This document shows, piece after piece, positions 1 to 7,090 of a stretch of DNA of 29,472 nt. Each line of letters opens with the position of its first letter. Within the stretch, counting starts at the first letter, position 1. The DNA comes from Borrelia hermsii DAH (GTDB taxonomy: Bacteria > Spirochaetota > Spirochaetia > Borreliales > Borreliaceae). The notes below the pieces were generated by a model. It had not been told where the DNA came from, did not search any database, and saw nothing but the letters and a program-made list of their open reading frames with translations. The stretch is taken from assembly GCF_023035675.1 (NCBI RefSeq), contig NZ_CP073137.1:1-29472 (forward strand), written 5' to 3'. Position numbers and translations under genes: made by a program.

Positions 1-1113
1 ATGAGAGGTACAAAAAAGCCTACCAAAAAACATCAATACAAATTAATCGTTTTAATATCAACATTAAACTACATGAACTTAAAGTTTAAAAAATACACTC
101 AAAGCAACATACTTTATTACTTTAATGGAAATTTAAGACGCAATGGTCACAAAGAAACTACTCTTAAAACACTTCAAAAATATCTTTATAAATTAGAAAA
201 AGAATTAGGTGTCACAATTAATTATTACAGACATTTGGGTGTTAACATGGGAACTGAAATTCACTATAACCTTAAGTATTCTAAAAAAGAATGTCATCGC
301 ATAATCAATAAACTCTTTAGAGAGAAAAAAGAAGAGAGGCACAAAGATCGTGTAAATGCTAGTCTTGAAAAAAGATGTAATAAAAAGGGGAGTGTAGAAA
401 AAGGGGAGTGTATATATAATAATATATATAATAAAGATAAAGAAGAAAAGAAAGACATAAAAGAAATAGAAAAACTGCAAGTAAAAAAGTACGCTAAGAA
501 ATGCAATTTTAGATCAAATGCTTTCTTCTCTATTTTGAATTTAAAACTAGAAAAAGATGTTACAATTAAAGTGCTTAAGGTACTTAAAAGAACAGAAAAC
601 TTCATTGAAAAAACTAAACACAAGAAAAAAAGCAACATTAAGCCAAAAGAAAACAAGATTGCAAGTAAGCAAAAGGAATTAAGTAGAATACTGGATGAAA
701 CAAAAATTATCTTAAAAAATGAAGGCTATAATAGTAAACAGTTGGAAATCCAAATACAAAAGGTATATGAGCTATATAAAGATAAACCACACTTTATCAT
801 AGAGAACAATAAGTACAATGACTTAGAAAAGATAATAGGGAAGCTTAAAAAATCAGTTGAACGTGTTAAAGTAACCGTAAAAGAAGATGAGAAAGAAATT
901 AGGAATAACGTATTTAGCATACTTCTTGAACAATTAAGACATAAAGTAGACACATCAGTTTTAATACCAATACTGAAAGAATATTTAAACAAACAGAACA
1001 AATTGGAGTATAACAAGGTATTTAGTAACCATTATTACTACGAGATTTTAGGATTAGTAGAAAATGGCGGGAATTATTTAAAATTAGGAGAACCCAAAAA
1101 AATTACGAGTTAA
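1..1113 (+). CDS. Plasmid replication/maintenance protein, PF57/62 (Borrelia ORF-A) family
   Basis: Lysine-rich 370-residue protein heading the four-gene maintenance cassette found on Borrelia plasmids. The family is regarded as the replication initiator or maintenance factor and is thought to set plasmid compatibility with its partition partners. The start is ATG at base 1. Its ribosome-binding site (aggag) is at 29461-29465, so it lies across the junction if the molecule is circular. The central part (about residues 95-220) is very basic and low in complexity, with Lys/Glu tracts. There is no obvious enzymatic motif. The next gene starts 9 nt downstream, so the two are probably cotranscribed. 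Family call is firm from context and composition; the biochemical role is family knowledge. Confidence 0.85.
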   Translation: MRGTKKPTKKHQYKLIVLISTLNYMNLKFKKYTQSNILYYFNGNLRRNGHKETTLKTLQKYLYKLEKELGVTINYYRHLGVNMGTEIHYNLKYSKKECHRIINKLFREKKEERHKDRVNASLEKRCNKKGSVEKGECIYNNIYNKDKEEKKDIKEIEKLQVKKYAKKCNFRSNAFFSILNLKLEKDVTIKVLKVLKRTENFIEKTKHKKKSNIKPKENKIASKQKELSRILDETKIILKNEGYNSKQLEIQIQKVYELYKDKPHFIIENNKYNDLEKIIGKLKKSVERVKVTVKEDEKEIRNNVFSILLEQLRHKVDTSVLIPILKEYLNKQNKLEYNKVFSNHYYYEILGLVENGGNYLKLGEPKKITS

Positions 1114-1122
1114 GGATTAGTT

Positions 1123-1683
1123 GTGGAGAGTGTATCAGAACGCCTCAAAACCAAAGAATTAGAGATTAAGAAAATAGAAAGAAAGCGTATCTTTGCTAAA
1201 GTAGAAGATAGAAATGGTAGAAAAATATACCACACAAAGATAATGAATGATTTATATGTATTTGGGGTTAATAAAAATCAAAAACATAAATTTTTCATTT
1301 CATTTAGAGGATTATTTCACAGAGGAAAAATCAATGAGTTTAATTTATTTTCTTTGAAAGAAAATGATAAATTCTTAGGGATTTTCTATGGGTATAGAAA
1401 ACCAGTACAAAATATCATAACAAGATATGAAGAGAATGGGGTTATAAAGTCATATACCTTTTCAAGGGTTTATTACATAGAATTTAGATTTAAAAAGGGC
1501 AGTGTTTGTTGTTACATCAAAGGAATGTCTCGTTTGATTAAAAAAGAAAAATTAAAAACACAGTATAGTCAATTTTTACTTGAGCTAATAATAAATTTAG
1601 AGAGACAAGTATATGAATTTTACAATAAAAAATTACCAGACGGAGGGATAATTACTAAATGGATAGAAAAAAACCAGAAATAA
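1123..1683 (+). CDS. Plasmid partition-associated protein, PF50 (DUF226) family
   Basis: 186-residue protein in the second slot of the Borrelia plasmid maintenance cassette. The start is GTG at 1123. A taagga Shine-Dalgarno overlaps the stop codon of the upstream gene, which supports this start. The protein is basic, with beta-rich-looking segments around residues 35-130 containing repeated aromatic/Lys patches and no recognised catalytic motif. Its last 25 nt overlap the ParA gene in another frame, indicating translational coupling. PF50/DUF226 proteins are encoded beside PF32 ParA on most Borrelia plasmids and are implicated in partition; the molecular activity is not evident here. Confidence 0.8.
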   Translation: MESVSERLKTKELEIKKIERKRIFAKVEDRNGRKIYHTKIMNDLYVFGVNKNQKHKFFISFRGLFHRGKINEFNLFSLKENDKFLGIFYGYRKPVQNIITRYEENGVIKSYTFSRVYYIEFRFKKGSVCCYIKGMSRLIKKEKLKTQYSQFLLELIINLERQVYEFYNKKLPDGGIITKWIEKNQK

Positions 1684-2423
1684 TCACTATAGCATCAATT
1701 AAAGGTGGTGTTGGTAAAAGCGTGCTAGCAATTATTTTTAGTCACATTTTGAAAGATTTTAATAAAAAAGTTTTATTGGTTGACTTGGATCCTCAAAACA
1801 GTTTAACTAGTTATTTCATCAAATACATAAAAAGTGTTGAAGGGCTTAATGTATATTACATGCTTAAAGAATATAGGAATTTTGATCTAAATAAATATTT
1901 AAATAAGATAAATAGTGAAATGTGCATTATACCTTCTCATCCAATTTTGTGCAAATTTGAACAAGAAGATGAAAGATATAAAGAACAATTATTGGAGCAT
2001 TGCATAAGCAAGATTTTATCTAATAACAATTTTGATTATATAATGATTGATACACCTCCTAGTTTGAGTCCTTTACTATACAATGCTTTAAATGTTACAG
2101 ATAAAGTTATAATACCTGTTCAACTTGAAAGGTGGTCTGTTGAAGCATTTCCTATGTTAATGGATGCAATAGAAGAAGTTAACATTTTTAAAAGTAAAAA
2201 AATAGATGTTTCAATAGTGGAGAATCAGTTTGTTAAAAATAGGAATACTTTCAAAGATATAGAAGAGTTGGTATTAAAGAATTATGGAATGTTGATTAAA
2301 GGTAAAATTCATAGTCTTAACAGTATTAAAGTTTTAATTAACGAGTTAAAAGAACCTGATATTCAAGCAATGTATTACAAAGAAGCTCAGGAAGCTTTAG
2401 AGAAAATAGTAAAAGTACGCTAG
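1659..2423 (+). CDS. parA: ParA-family plasmid partition ATPase (PF32)
   Basis: 254-residue Walker-type partition ATPase that segregates the plasmid copies. The deviant Walker A motif KGGVGKS is at residues 15-21, Walker A-prime VDLDPQ at 41-46, and Walker B (IMIDTPPS) ends at Asp131-Ser135. The usual Thr after the P-loop Ser is Val22 here. The start ATG lies inside the 3' end of the PF50 gene, a 25-nt overlap. A 24-bp perfect palindrome covers the stop codon. PF32 sequences define plasmid compatibility types in Borrelia, so this gene is the best marker for naming the plasmid. Function is confident from motifs and neighbours. Confidence 0.95.
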   Translation: MDRKKPEIITIASIKGGVGKSVLAIIFSHILKDFNKKVLLVDLDPQNSLTSYFIKYIKSVEGLNVYYMLKEYRNFDLNKYLNKINSEMCIIPSHPILCKFEQEDERYKEQLLEHCISKILSNNNFDYIMIDTPPSLSPLLYNALNVTDKVIIPVQLERWSVEAFPMLMDAIEEVNIFKSKKIDVSIVENQFVKNRNTFKDIEELVLKNYGMLIKGKIHSLNSIKVLINELKEPDIQAMYYKEAQEALEKIVKVR

Positions 2424-2433
2424 CGTACTTTTA
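2410..2433. repeat. 24-bp perfect palindrome over the parA stop codon
   Basis: The two halves meet at 2421/2422 with no spacer; the core reads AAAGTACGCTAGCGTACTTT (2412-2431) and pairing extends two more bases on each side. It spans the parA TAG (2421-2423) and ends 28 bp before the PF49 ATG. As RNA it would form a stem with a tiny CTAG loop, but it is not followed by a T tract, so a terminator is less likely than a protein-binding site, for example for the partition protein encoded next to it. Palindrome seen directly; function inferred. Confidence 0.75.
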
Positions 2434-2460
2434 TGATATTTGAAAATAAAGGAGGAAACA

Positions 2461-3021
2461 ATGTCTAGAAGTCAGAAAAAGGAGATTGTTCTTAATAACA
2501 GAAAAATTAGTGTTAATCAATTTGAAAGGAGTAATGATAAAGATGATGAAATGGAATATGAAAGTTATAAAAATCAAATAAGAAGAATTACTGTAAGTGA
2601 TATAAACAATAAAATTGAATTAATGGAAATTTTATATAAAATAAGGATGAAAAAACTTTATCAACTTGATGGATACAAAAAATTTGAAGATTTTCTTGAA
2701 AAATTTATTATAGCAAGGAGTCAAGCATTCTTGTATTTACGGCTTTATAAAAGAGTATTATCGGGTGATTTAAAAATAGAGGAAATTAAGCAATTTGGAT
2801 TTAGAGAGGCGTATAAAAGAATTAAGAAGTCTGATATAGATAAAAATATTTCAAAAGAAAATCCAATAAAGCCATTAAGATTTCAGCTTAAGAGCCAGGA
2901 GAGTTATGATTTTTATAAGAAAAATGCCAAGTTTACTAGTTACTTTTTAGATAGGGTTTTTAAGGACAAAAAAGATTTACTCGAAAAGTTTATGAAAGAA
3001 TTTGAAAGTTTAAAAAGCTAA
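2461..3021 (+). CDS. Plasmid partition protein, PF49 (ParB-like) family
   Basis: 186-residue protein, fourth member of the maintenance cassette. I start it at ATG 2461, behind a strong aaaggaggaaaca ribosome-binding site. The frame stays open back to a TTG at 2440, but that codon lies upstream of this site and has none of its own. Residues about 55-130 look helical and resemble the ParB-like DNA-binding core of the family (RSQAFLYLRLYKRV, then a conserved IKQFGFREAYK segment). The probable partner is the upstream ParA; a likely DNA target is the nearby palindrome. A Bdr-like pseudogene follows 16 nt downstream. Confidence 0.85.
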   Translation: MSRSQKKEIVLNNRKISVNQFERSNDKDDEMEYESYKNQIRRITVSDINNKIELMEILYKIRMKKLYQLDGYKKFEDFLEKFIIARSQAFLYLRLYKRVLSGDLKIEEIKQFGFREAYKRIKKSDIDKNISKENPIKPLRFQLKSQESYDFYKKNAKFTSYFLDRVFKDKKDLLEKFMKEFESLKS

Positions 3022-3037
3022 ATGTAAGGAATTATTT

Positions 3038-3394
3038 ATGAATAATTTAGCATATAAGACATATAGAAGATAAGATTTAAGAATGGGGTTCTTAGATAAG
3101 GGGTTTACTGAAACGCCAATAGATTTCATTTTACTTCATAATGACAATTATACTTTTAAAGTTTTAAGAGAAAAGATGAACTCATTAAAACAATGAATCA
3201 TTTTTAGAAAAAATTTCTTTAAAGAAATAGAAAGTAACAATACGATGATTCAAGAAGAAATGAAAAGAGATAATGCAGTACTATTAGAAAAGCTTAGTGT
3301 AGGAAATAGAATTCTCACTGTTATTACAGCAATAGAAATATCGATAATTATAGCTATTATAATGTCATTCATAAGTAAGTTCTTTATAGGATAA
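3038..3394 (+). pseudogene. Degraded Bdr-like protein gene with two in-frame stops
   Basis: A single frame of 119 codons opens with ATG 3038, after a taagga ribosome-binding site, and ends at TAA 3392. It is broken by TAA at 3071-3073 (codon 12) and TGA at 3194-3196 (codon 53). The conceptual product begins MNNLAYKTYR, continues with GFTETPIDFILLHNDNYTF, which resembles the N-terminal helix of Borrelia Bdr-type proteins, and ends with a hydrophobic membrane segment (VITAIEISIIIAIIMSF). The repetitive coiled coil expected in the middle is short. No frameshift is needed, so decay looks recent. It lies directly behind PF49 and may still be transcribed. The Bdr assignment is from remembered sequence similarity. 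Confidence 0.65.
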
Positions 3395-3508
3395 AAAAGT
3401 TACTTATGAATGAGGATTGATTTTATTTGAAATTTGTTGTATTTTATTAGTATTAGTAGTGCTATTTGTTTAGGACTCCTAATGTTATTGTGTTCGATTC
3501 ACAAAGGC

Positions 3509-3564
3509 TTTAGGTCTTGATTAAACATTCTTTTTAAGAGTTTTTAATTAAGGCCTAAATTTTT
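3509..3564 (+). terminator. Long hairpin terminator after the partition operon
   Basis: Arms 3509-3524 (TTTAGGTCTTGATTAA) and 3544-3559 (TTAATTAAGGCCTAAA) pair over 16 positions if two G-U pairs are allowed, with a 19-nt loop, and a run of five T follows at 3560-3564. It would end plus-strand transcripts from the rep/par operon and insulate the recT promoter. Between 3395 and 3508 I see no gene or other clear signal. Confidence 0.65.
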
Positions 3565-3581
3565 ATCTTCAAGTTTAATGA

Positions 3582-3666
3582 TTTGATATATTATTTTTTG
3601 TAAAGTTTTTTATTAAAAACATTTTGTTAAAAAGTTGACAAAAACTGGTATTTGATATATTATTTT
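3582..3666. repeat. 16-bp direct repeat upstream of recT
   Basis: TTTGATATATTATTTT occurs at 3582-3597 and again at 3651-3666, 69 bp apart. The second copy contains the -10 hexamer of the recT promoter; the first has no good -35 box at the right distance. Related TATATTATTTT sequences also occur in the exonuclease/rep promoter region near 29309-29369. It may be a duplicated promoter or a binding site for a common regulator. Confidence 0.6.
3635..3663 (+). promoter_or_regulatory. Strong sigma-70-type promoter for recT
   Basis: Perfect -35 TTGACA at 3635-3640, 17-nt spacer, and -10 TATTAT at 3658-3663. Transcription would start near 3670, immediately before the shared 24-nt leader. Confidence 0.8.
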
Positions 3667-3670
3667 GTTT

Positions 3671-3694
3671 ATAAAACACAATAGATTATAGGAG
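3671..3694 (+). promoter_or_regulatory. Shared leader element with RBS, recT copy
   Basis: ATAAAACACAATAGATTATA followed by GGAG, ending 6 nt before the recT ATG. Nearly the same 24 nt precede the exonuclease gene (29309-29286, minus strand) and the rep gene (29442-29465). This copy differs from the rep copy at two positions. It includes the ribosome-binding site and lies at or just after the expected transcription start, so it could be an operator or an RNA control element. Confidence 0.7.
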
Positions 3695-3700
3695 TTAAAT

Positions 3701-4933
3701 ATGAGTAATGCAAAGAATATAACAAAACCTGAGATATCAAATACGATTAATACAATAACAGAAAAAATGAATTCAAGTAATATTTATGAGGTATGGGAAG
3801 CATATAAGAGTATGCATGGACTTAAAAGGATGGATACTCAATCAGAGAGAGAAATCTTAACTTTACTACAAGTAAATAATCTAAATCCATTCAAGAAGGA
3901 AGCATACATAATCCCATTTAATGGGAGATATGCAGTTGTGGTAGCATATCAAACATTACTTATAAGGGCATATGAGGCAGGGTATAGTAAATATAGCCTT
4001 GAATTTAAAGAAGAGATGGTTAAGACAATTAAAATTGATTCTAAAGGTAATAAAATGGTACAAGAAGATTGGCAATGTACAGCTTACTTCAAATCAGAGC
4101 ATGGTAATATTTATAGTTTTTCTGTTTTATTTAATGAGTATTACAAAAACTCACCTATTTGGAGAGAGAAACCAGTATTTATGTTAAGGAAATGTGCAGT
4201 TAGTTGTCTATGCAGAACTTTGCCAGGCGCGGGGCTTGAGAGTATGCCCTATATAAGAGAAGAGTTAGGAGATACAGATGATCTTTATGAAGCTCATAAG
4301 GCACAACAAATAGGGCATACTGAAACTGAAAAAATAGTGACTAAAGAGATGCGCCCTGTTGATTATGAGTCTGTTACCAAAAGTGATAATAAGCATGTAC
4401 CATCCAATCTATCAATTGAGAGTGAGGAAGATAATGATGCAAATACCTTAGGAACTAGACAAGACACAACACAGGAACAATCTAAGGGTGTAGAAACCCC
4501 ACCTGTAGATGTGAATAGAGTTGTGAAATCTAATAATACTAATACAGTAGGAGTAAATAAAGATAATAAAGCTAATTCAATTAAGTTTAGTTGCTATAAA
4601 AGTCTTCTTATAGCAGCACGTGGTATGCATAAGCATTTGGTTGATAAACCATTTAAGAGTATATCGCAGATAAATGCATATTTAAGTGCTATAAAGAAGG
4701 GGGATGATTCTTCCTTTTTAGAGTATTTTAATATGAATAAAGCTTTAAGGAGTGTTAACTATTGGATAGAACTCATTAGAGAATATATATTTAAGAATAA
4801 TCATCTTATGAGGAAGTTAGATCAATTTGAGGCATTTATAGCGCTTATGCAGCCTAAATATGAGGATAGTCCACTCAGATTATTTGGATTCTTGTCAAGA
4901 GAAGAAGAATTAAGATATTTATTTGATACATAG
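3701..4933 (+). CDS. recT: RecT/Bet-family phage single-strand annealing recombinase
   Basis: 410-residue protein. Residues about 45-190 match the RecT/Bet pattern: a helix ending LLQVNNLNPFKKEAYIIPF, a central WQCTAYF strand near 124-130, then WREKPVFMLRKCAVSCLCRT (154-173) and the closing YIREEL. RecT proteins bind ssDNA left by a partner exonuclease and anneal it to homologous strands; the likely partner is the YqaJ-like protein at 27918-29279 with the SSB at 27306-27701. Residues about 200-290 are a polar, Asn/Thr-rich linker and 290-410 form an extra helical domain without a recognised match. It is a single-gene unit with its own promoter and terminator, oriented opposite to the exonuclease operon. 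Confidence 0.88.
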   Translation: MSNAKNITKPEISNTINTITEKMNSSNIYEVWEAYKSMHGLKRMDTQSEREILTLLQVNNLNPFKKEAYIIPFNGRYAVVVAYQTLLIRAYEAGYSKYSLEFKEEMVKTIKIDSKGNKMVQEDWQCTAYFKSEHGNIYSFSVLFNEYYKNSPIWREKPVFMLRKCAVSCLCRTLPGAGLESMPYIREELGDTDDLYEAHKAQQIGHTETEKIVTKEMRPVDYESVTKSDNKHVPSNLSIESEEDNDANTLGTRQDTTQEQSKGVETPPVDVNRVVKSNNTNTVGVNKDNKANSIKFSCYKSLLIAARGMHKHLVDKPFKSISQINAYLSAIKKGDDSSFLEYFNMNKALRSVNYWIELIREYIFKNNHLMRKLDQFEAFIALMQPKYEDSPLRLFGFLSREEELRYLFDT

Positions 4934-4952
4934 ATGATAATTTAAAGCAAAT

Positions 4953-4970
4953 AAGCCCCATTAGGGGCTT
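4953..4970. terminator. Bidirectional terminator between recT and the late operon
   Basis: AAGCCCC (4953-4959), loop ATTA, GGGGCTT (4964-4970): a 7-bp GC-rich stem in very AT-rich sequence, followed by taaataat on the plus strand and by tttgctttaaa on the minus strand. It lies between two convergent units, recT and the lysis end of the late operon, and can serve both. Confidence 0.8.
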
Positions 4971-4979
4971 TAAATAATA

Positions 4980-5333
4980 TTAATTTTGTAATTTTGAATA
5001 TTTTTTGTAAACCGCTTCAGCAATAGGTTTAGTTATCTTGATGTATGCTTTGAAAATGTTGATATTAAACATTAAATCCTGGATTGTCTGTTCAGACTTG
5101 AGTGTAGAAGAATCAAAATAAGTAAACTTAGGATACTTTGGATCATTAACTTTCTTTTTTGTACGTGTTAAGAATACTTGCAAGTACATAACATAATCAG
5201 CTAGCTTAGCTTCATAAGTACTTAATTCTGTGAGGGTTTGGGTTTTAGGAAATGTTGGTTCTTCCGTTAGAGAAGCAATAGATGTACATGAGAAGATAAG
5301 CGTTAAGAAAGTTAAATTTACTAGTTTTTTCAA
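4980..5333 (-). CDS. Small lipoprotein at the end of the lysis cassette
   Basis: 117-residue protein with a TTG start at 5333 behind AGGAGG (7-nt spacing). The N-terminus (KKLVNLTFLTLIFSC) is a short basic and hydrophobic signal with a lipobox-like IFSC, so Cys16 is the likely lipidated residue. The mature part, with a Thr/Pro-rich start and then helices, has no catalytic motif that I see. It is the last gene of the late operon, 1 nt after the preceding stop. Position four in a BlyA-BlyB-X-Y order matches the described blyABCD operon of cp32, so it may correspond to blyD. A spanin-like or outer-membrane role in lysis is an inference. Confidence 0.7.
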   Translation of the reverse strand: MKKLVNLTFLTLIFSCTSIASLTEEPTFPKTQTLTELSTYEAKLADYVMYLQVFLTRTKKKVNDPKYPKFTYFDSSTLKSEQTIQDLMFNINIFKAYIKITKPIAEAVYKKYSKLQN

Positions 5334-5334
5334 A

Positions 5335-5670
5335 TTAGGCCTCCTTTAACATTTTGATGTAAGTACTCATGAGCTTATTACGTTTAGCTCTAAGTTGAGA
5401 AATGTATTTTGAATAATCATCATAATCCCCAGCAGTTTCTATTATCTCGATGTTGAGCCTTAGTATTTCTTCAATTTCAGAGAGTAGTTTGATAGCTTCC
5501 TTTTGTTCCATTTGATATACACTTGCCTCATATAGTGAGTAAAAATAATTAACCACTTTGGTGAAAATATTAATGTAGGTTACGGTGTTTTTACCTTGGT
5601 GGTTATTTTTTATAATTTCTGTAAATTTGTTTAGGATATCAACACTTAATTTAGCAGTACTTAATTTCAT
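5335..5670 (-). CDS. Hypothetical protein of the Bly lysis cassette
   Basis: 111-residue, mostly helical, charged soluble protein without signal peptide or membrane segment; coiled-coil-like stretches run around residues 45-105 (EAIKLLSEIEEILRLNIEII). The start ATG overlaps the blyB stop by 4 nt and has an AGGAGG site. It is the third gene of the holin cassette and may be what has been called blyC. No specific activity is visible. Tight coupling to BlyB suggests a joint function. Confidence 0.7.
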   Translation of the reverse strand: MKLSTAKLSVDILNKFTEIIKNNHQGKNTVTYINIFTKVVNYFYSLYEASVYQMEQKEAIKLLSEIEEILRLNIEIIETAGDYDDYSKYISQLRAKRNKLMSTYIKMLKEA

Positions 5671-5987
5671 TTGACCTCCTTTTCAATTGATGAGATTTCT
5701 AATGGTAATTGCATATTATCTGGATTGCTATTAACCTTTTCTATAAATTTTTTGATTTTAGTTTGGATAGGTTCAAGTGTTTCTCTTATTTGCGGAGTTA
5801 AGGCATTCTCTAACCTTTCCATATTTTGTGTATAGATAATCTGATATTCTGTGTAAATGTCATTTAGTAGCATGAATGTTTTATGAGCATTTTCATTAAA
5901 CGACCCATCTTCAAAATTAGATAGGGCATCAAATAATGTTACAATTGCATTTAAAGCAGTATCTAAAGAATTACGATCAAGTATCAT
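5667..5987 (-). CDS. blyB: BlyB, holin accessory protein
   Basis: 106-residue soluble helical protein encoded directly behind the BlyA holin, with a 4-nt overlap (ATGA type) and a strong AAAGGAGG ribosome-binding site. In cp32 plasmids BlyB accompanies BlyA and is described as a soluble accessory protein of the lysis system. The sequence has the expected size and lacks membrane segments and signal peptide. Identification rests on gene order and size plus general resemblance; no motif defines the activity. Confidence 0.75.
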   Translation of the reverse strand: MILDRNSLDTALNAIVTLFDALSNFEDGSFNENAHKTFMLLNDIYTEYQIIYTQNMERLENALTPQIRETLEPIQTKIKKFIEKVNSNPDNMQLPLEISSIEKEVK

Positions 5988-6190
5988 AAATCCTCCTTTT
6001 CTTTGTCTCTGTCATGTATTTTTATCTTACTTAATAAGATACTTAGCATATCTTTGATTACTGGTTTGAAAATCAAACCCAAACTTAATATAAAAATACT
6101 AATAATGATTAACTTCACTTCATTGATGTTAATTAGTTGAAGTAAAAAATCTAATATGTTATTAATACTTAATTCATTCAACTTTATCAC
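5984..6190 (-). CDS. blyA: BlyA, holin-like membrane protein
   Basis: 68-residue protein with one strong membrane segment (VKLIIISIFILSLGLIF, residues 26-42) followed by an amphipathic basic helix (KDMLSILLSKIKIHDRDKEK). This is the layout of the cp32 holin BlyA, which makes inner-membrane lesions at lysis. The open frame begins with GTG at 6190, but the GAGGT Shine-Dalgarno touches that codon. TTG at 6181 has the better 7-nt spacing and would give 65 residues, so the true start is undecided. It follows the tail fibre gene and begins the lysis group of the late operon. Confidence 0.85.
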   Translation of the reverse strand: MIKLNELSINNILDFLLQLININEVKLIIISIFILSLGLIFKPVIKDMLSILLSKIKIHDRDKEKEDL

Positions 6191-6251
6191 CTCGTGTTTA
6201 TAATTGGTAAGCTACAACTATATAGCAAAGAATAGCAAAAACTATATAAAG

Positions 6252-7079
6252 TTATAACTTTACTAAAACCGGAACACGATTACCATTTATATATCCACGT
6301 TTTTGAATGTACCATCCTCTAAGTACTGGACATAAAATATCTACATAAGCATTCATAGCACCGTAATAATATGCTATTGACTTTTGTGAGCTATCAGTGT
6401 ATTTAAGTGCTACTTTTTTTGCATATTTAGTACCAGACGCATTGATTGTGAGATCAACAGTAATGTCTAAATAAATAGGGTTATCATCATCAGATGTATA
6501 AAATAAGAGTTCAACTTCTTGATTTGAATATTCTGATGTCATGTCTAATACGTAAGCTTGATTCTTAAAATAAGATGGGTAAATATATGAACTTGTAGTT
6601 TTGCTTTTTGTTGTAGTAAACCCAGAAGGAATTCCTGTTAAATATTCAGGTACTGGGGATTTTTGTAGCGTACTATAATTCATAATTACAAACTTATCAT
6701 TTTTAGTTAATGTAGTTGATGATATATTTCCTATAATTCTGTCTCTTACTTTATCAGAAATATTATAAACACCGTTATTGGCATTGTTGAGTAATTTTTC
6801 AAGCACTTTATTATAAGCTTGATTTATAAAGTTTTCATTTGCTAATAGTTCAGTAGCAATTGTATCTTTAATGACTTCTTTGAAATACTCAAGTCCTTCA
6901 TTTTTGAAGATTTTGTCTTTAGTTTTTTTAAGAAAATTTTCATATGTAATTGCATTGCAATTAGAACTTCCATCATCAAGTAGCATTAAATCAGTTTTTT
7001 GAATATCACCAACTCTGTTTAGGTTGTTGATTTGGATAAATTCTTCTTCATCAATTAAGAGTTTCTCTTCACTTGACAT
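6252..7079 (-). CDS. Putative tail fibre / receptor-binding protein (DUF685-like)
   Basis: 275-residue protein. The N-terminus (VGDIQKTDLMLLDDGSSNCN, then AITYENF) resembles the particle-attachment end of many tail fibres. Residues about 45-115 are helical, and the C-terminal half is beta-rich, with short Ser/Thr/Tyr-rich strands typical of a receptor-binding tip. It follows the J-like and I-like baseplate genes, the normal place for a tail fibre in P2/Mu-type phages, and precedes the holin. The start ATG has AAGGAG at 7-nt spacing. If correct, this protein decides which spirochete surface the virion binds. The DUF685 label is from memory. Confidence 0.7.
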   Translation of the reverse strand: MSSEEKLLIDEEEFIQINNLNRVGDIQKTDLMLLDDGSSNCNAITYENFLKKTKDKIFKNEGLEYFKEVIKDTIATELLANENFINQAYNKVLEKLLNNANNGVYNISDKVRDRIIGNISSTTLTKNDKFVIMNYSTLQKSPVPEYLTGIPSGFTTTKSKTTSSYIYPSYFKNQAYVLDMTSEYSNQEVELLFYTSDDDNPIYLDITVDLTINASGTKYAKKVALKYTDSSQKSIAYYYGAMNAYVDILCPVLRGWYIQKRGYINGNRVPVLVKL

Positions 7080-7090
7080 TAATGTTCTCC

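Noticed and set aside
205..1016. Minus-strand frames rich in Phe/Leu opposite the rep gene
   Set aside because: They mirror the Lys-rich codons of PF57/62; no start signals and no family resemblance.
2410..2433. Palindrome as a terminator of parA
   Set aside because: Almost no loop and no T run after the stem, and the next cassette gene is read in the same direction.
2440..2460. Upstream TTG start for the PF49 gene
   Set aside because: The strong ribosome-binding site lies downstream of it and serves ATG 2461.
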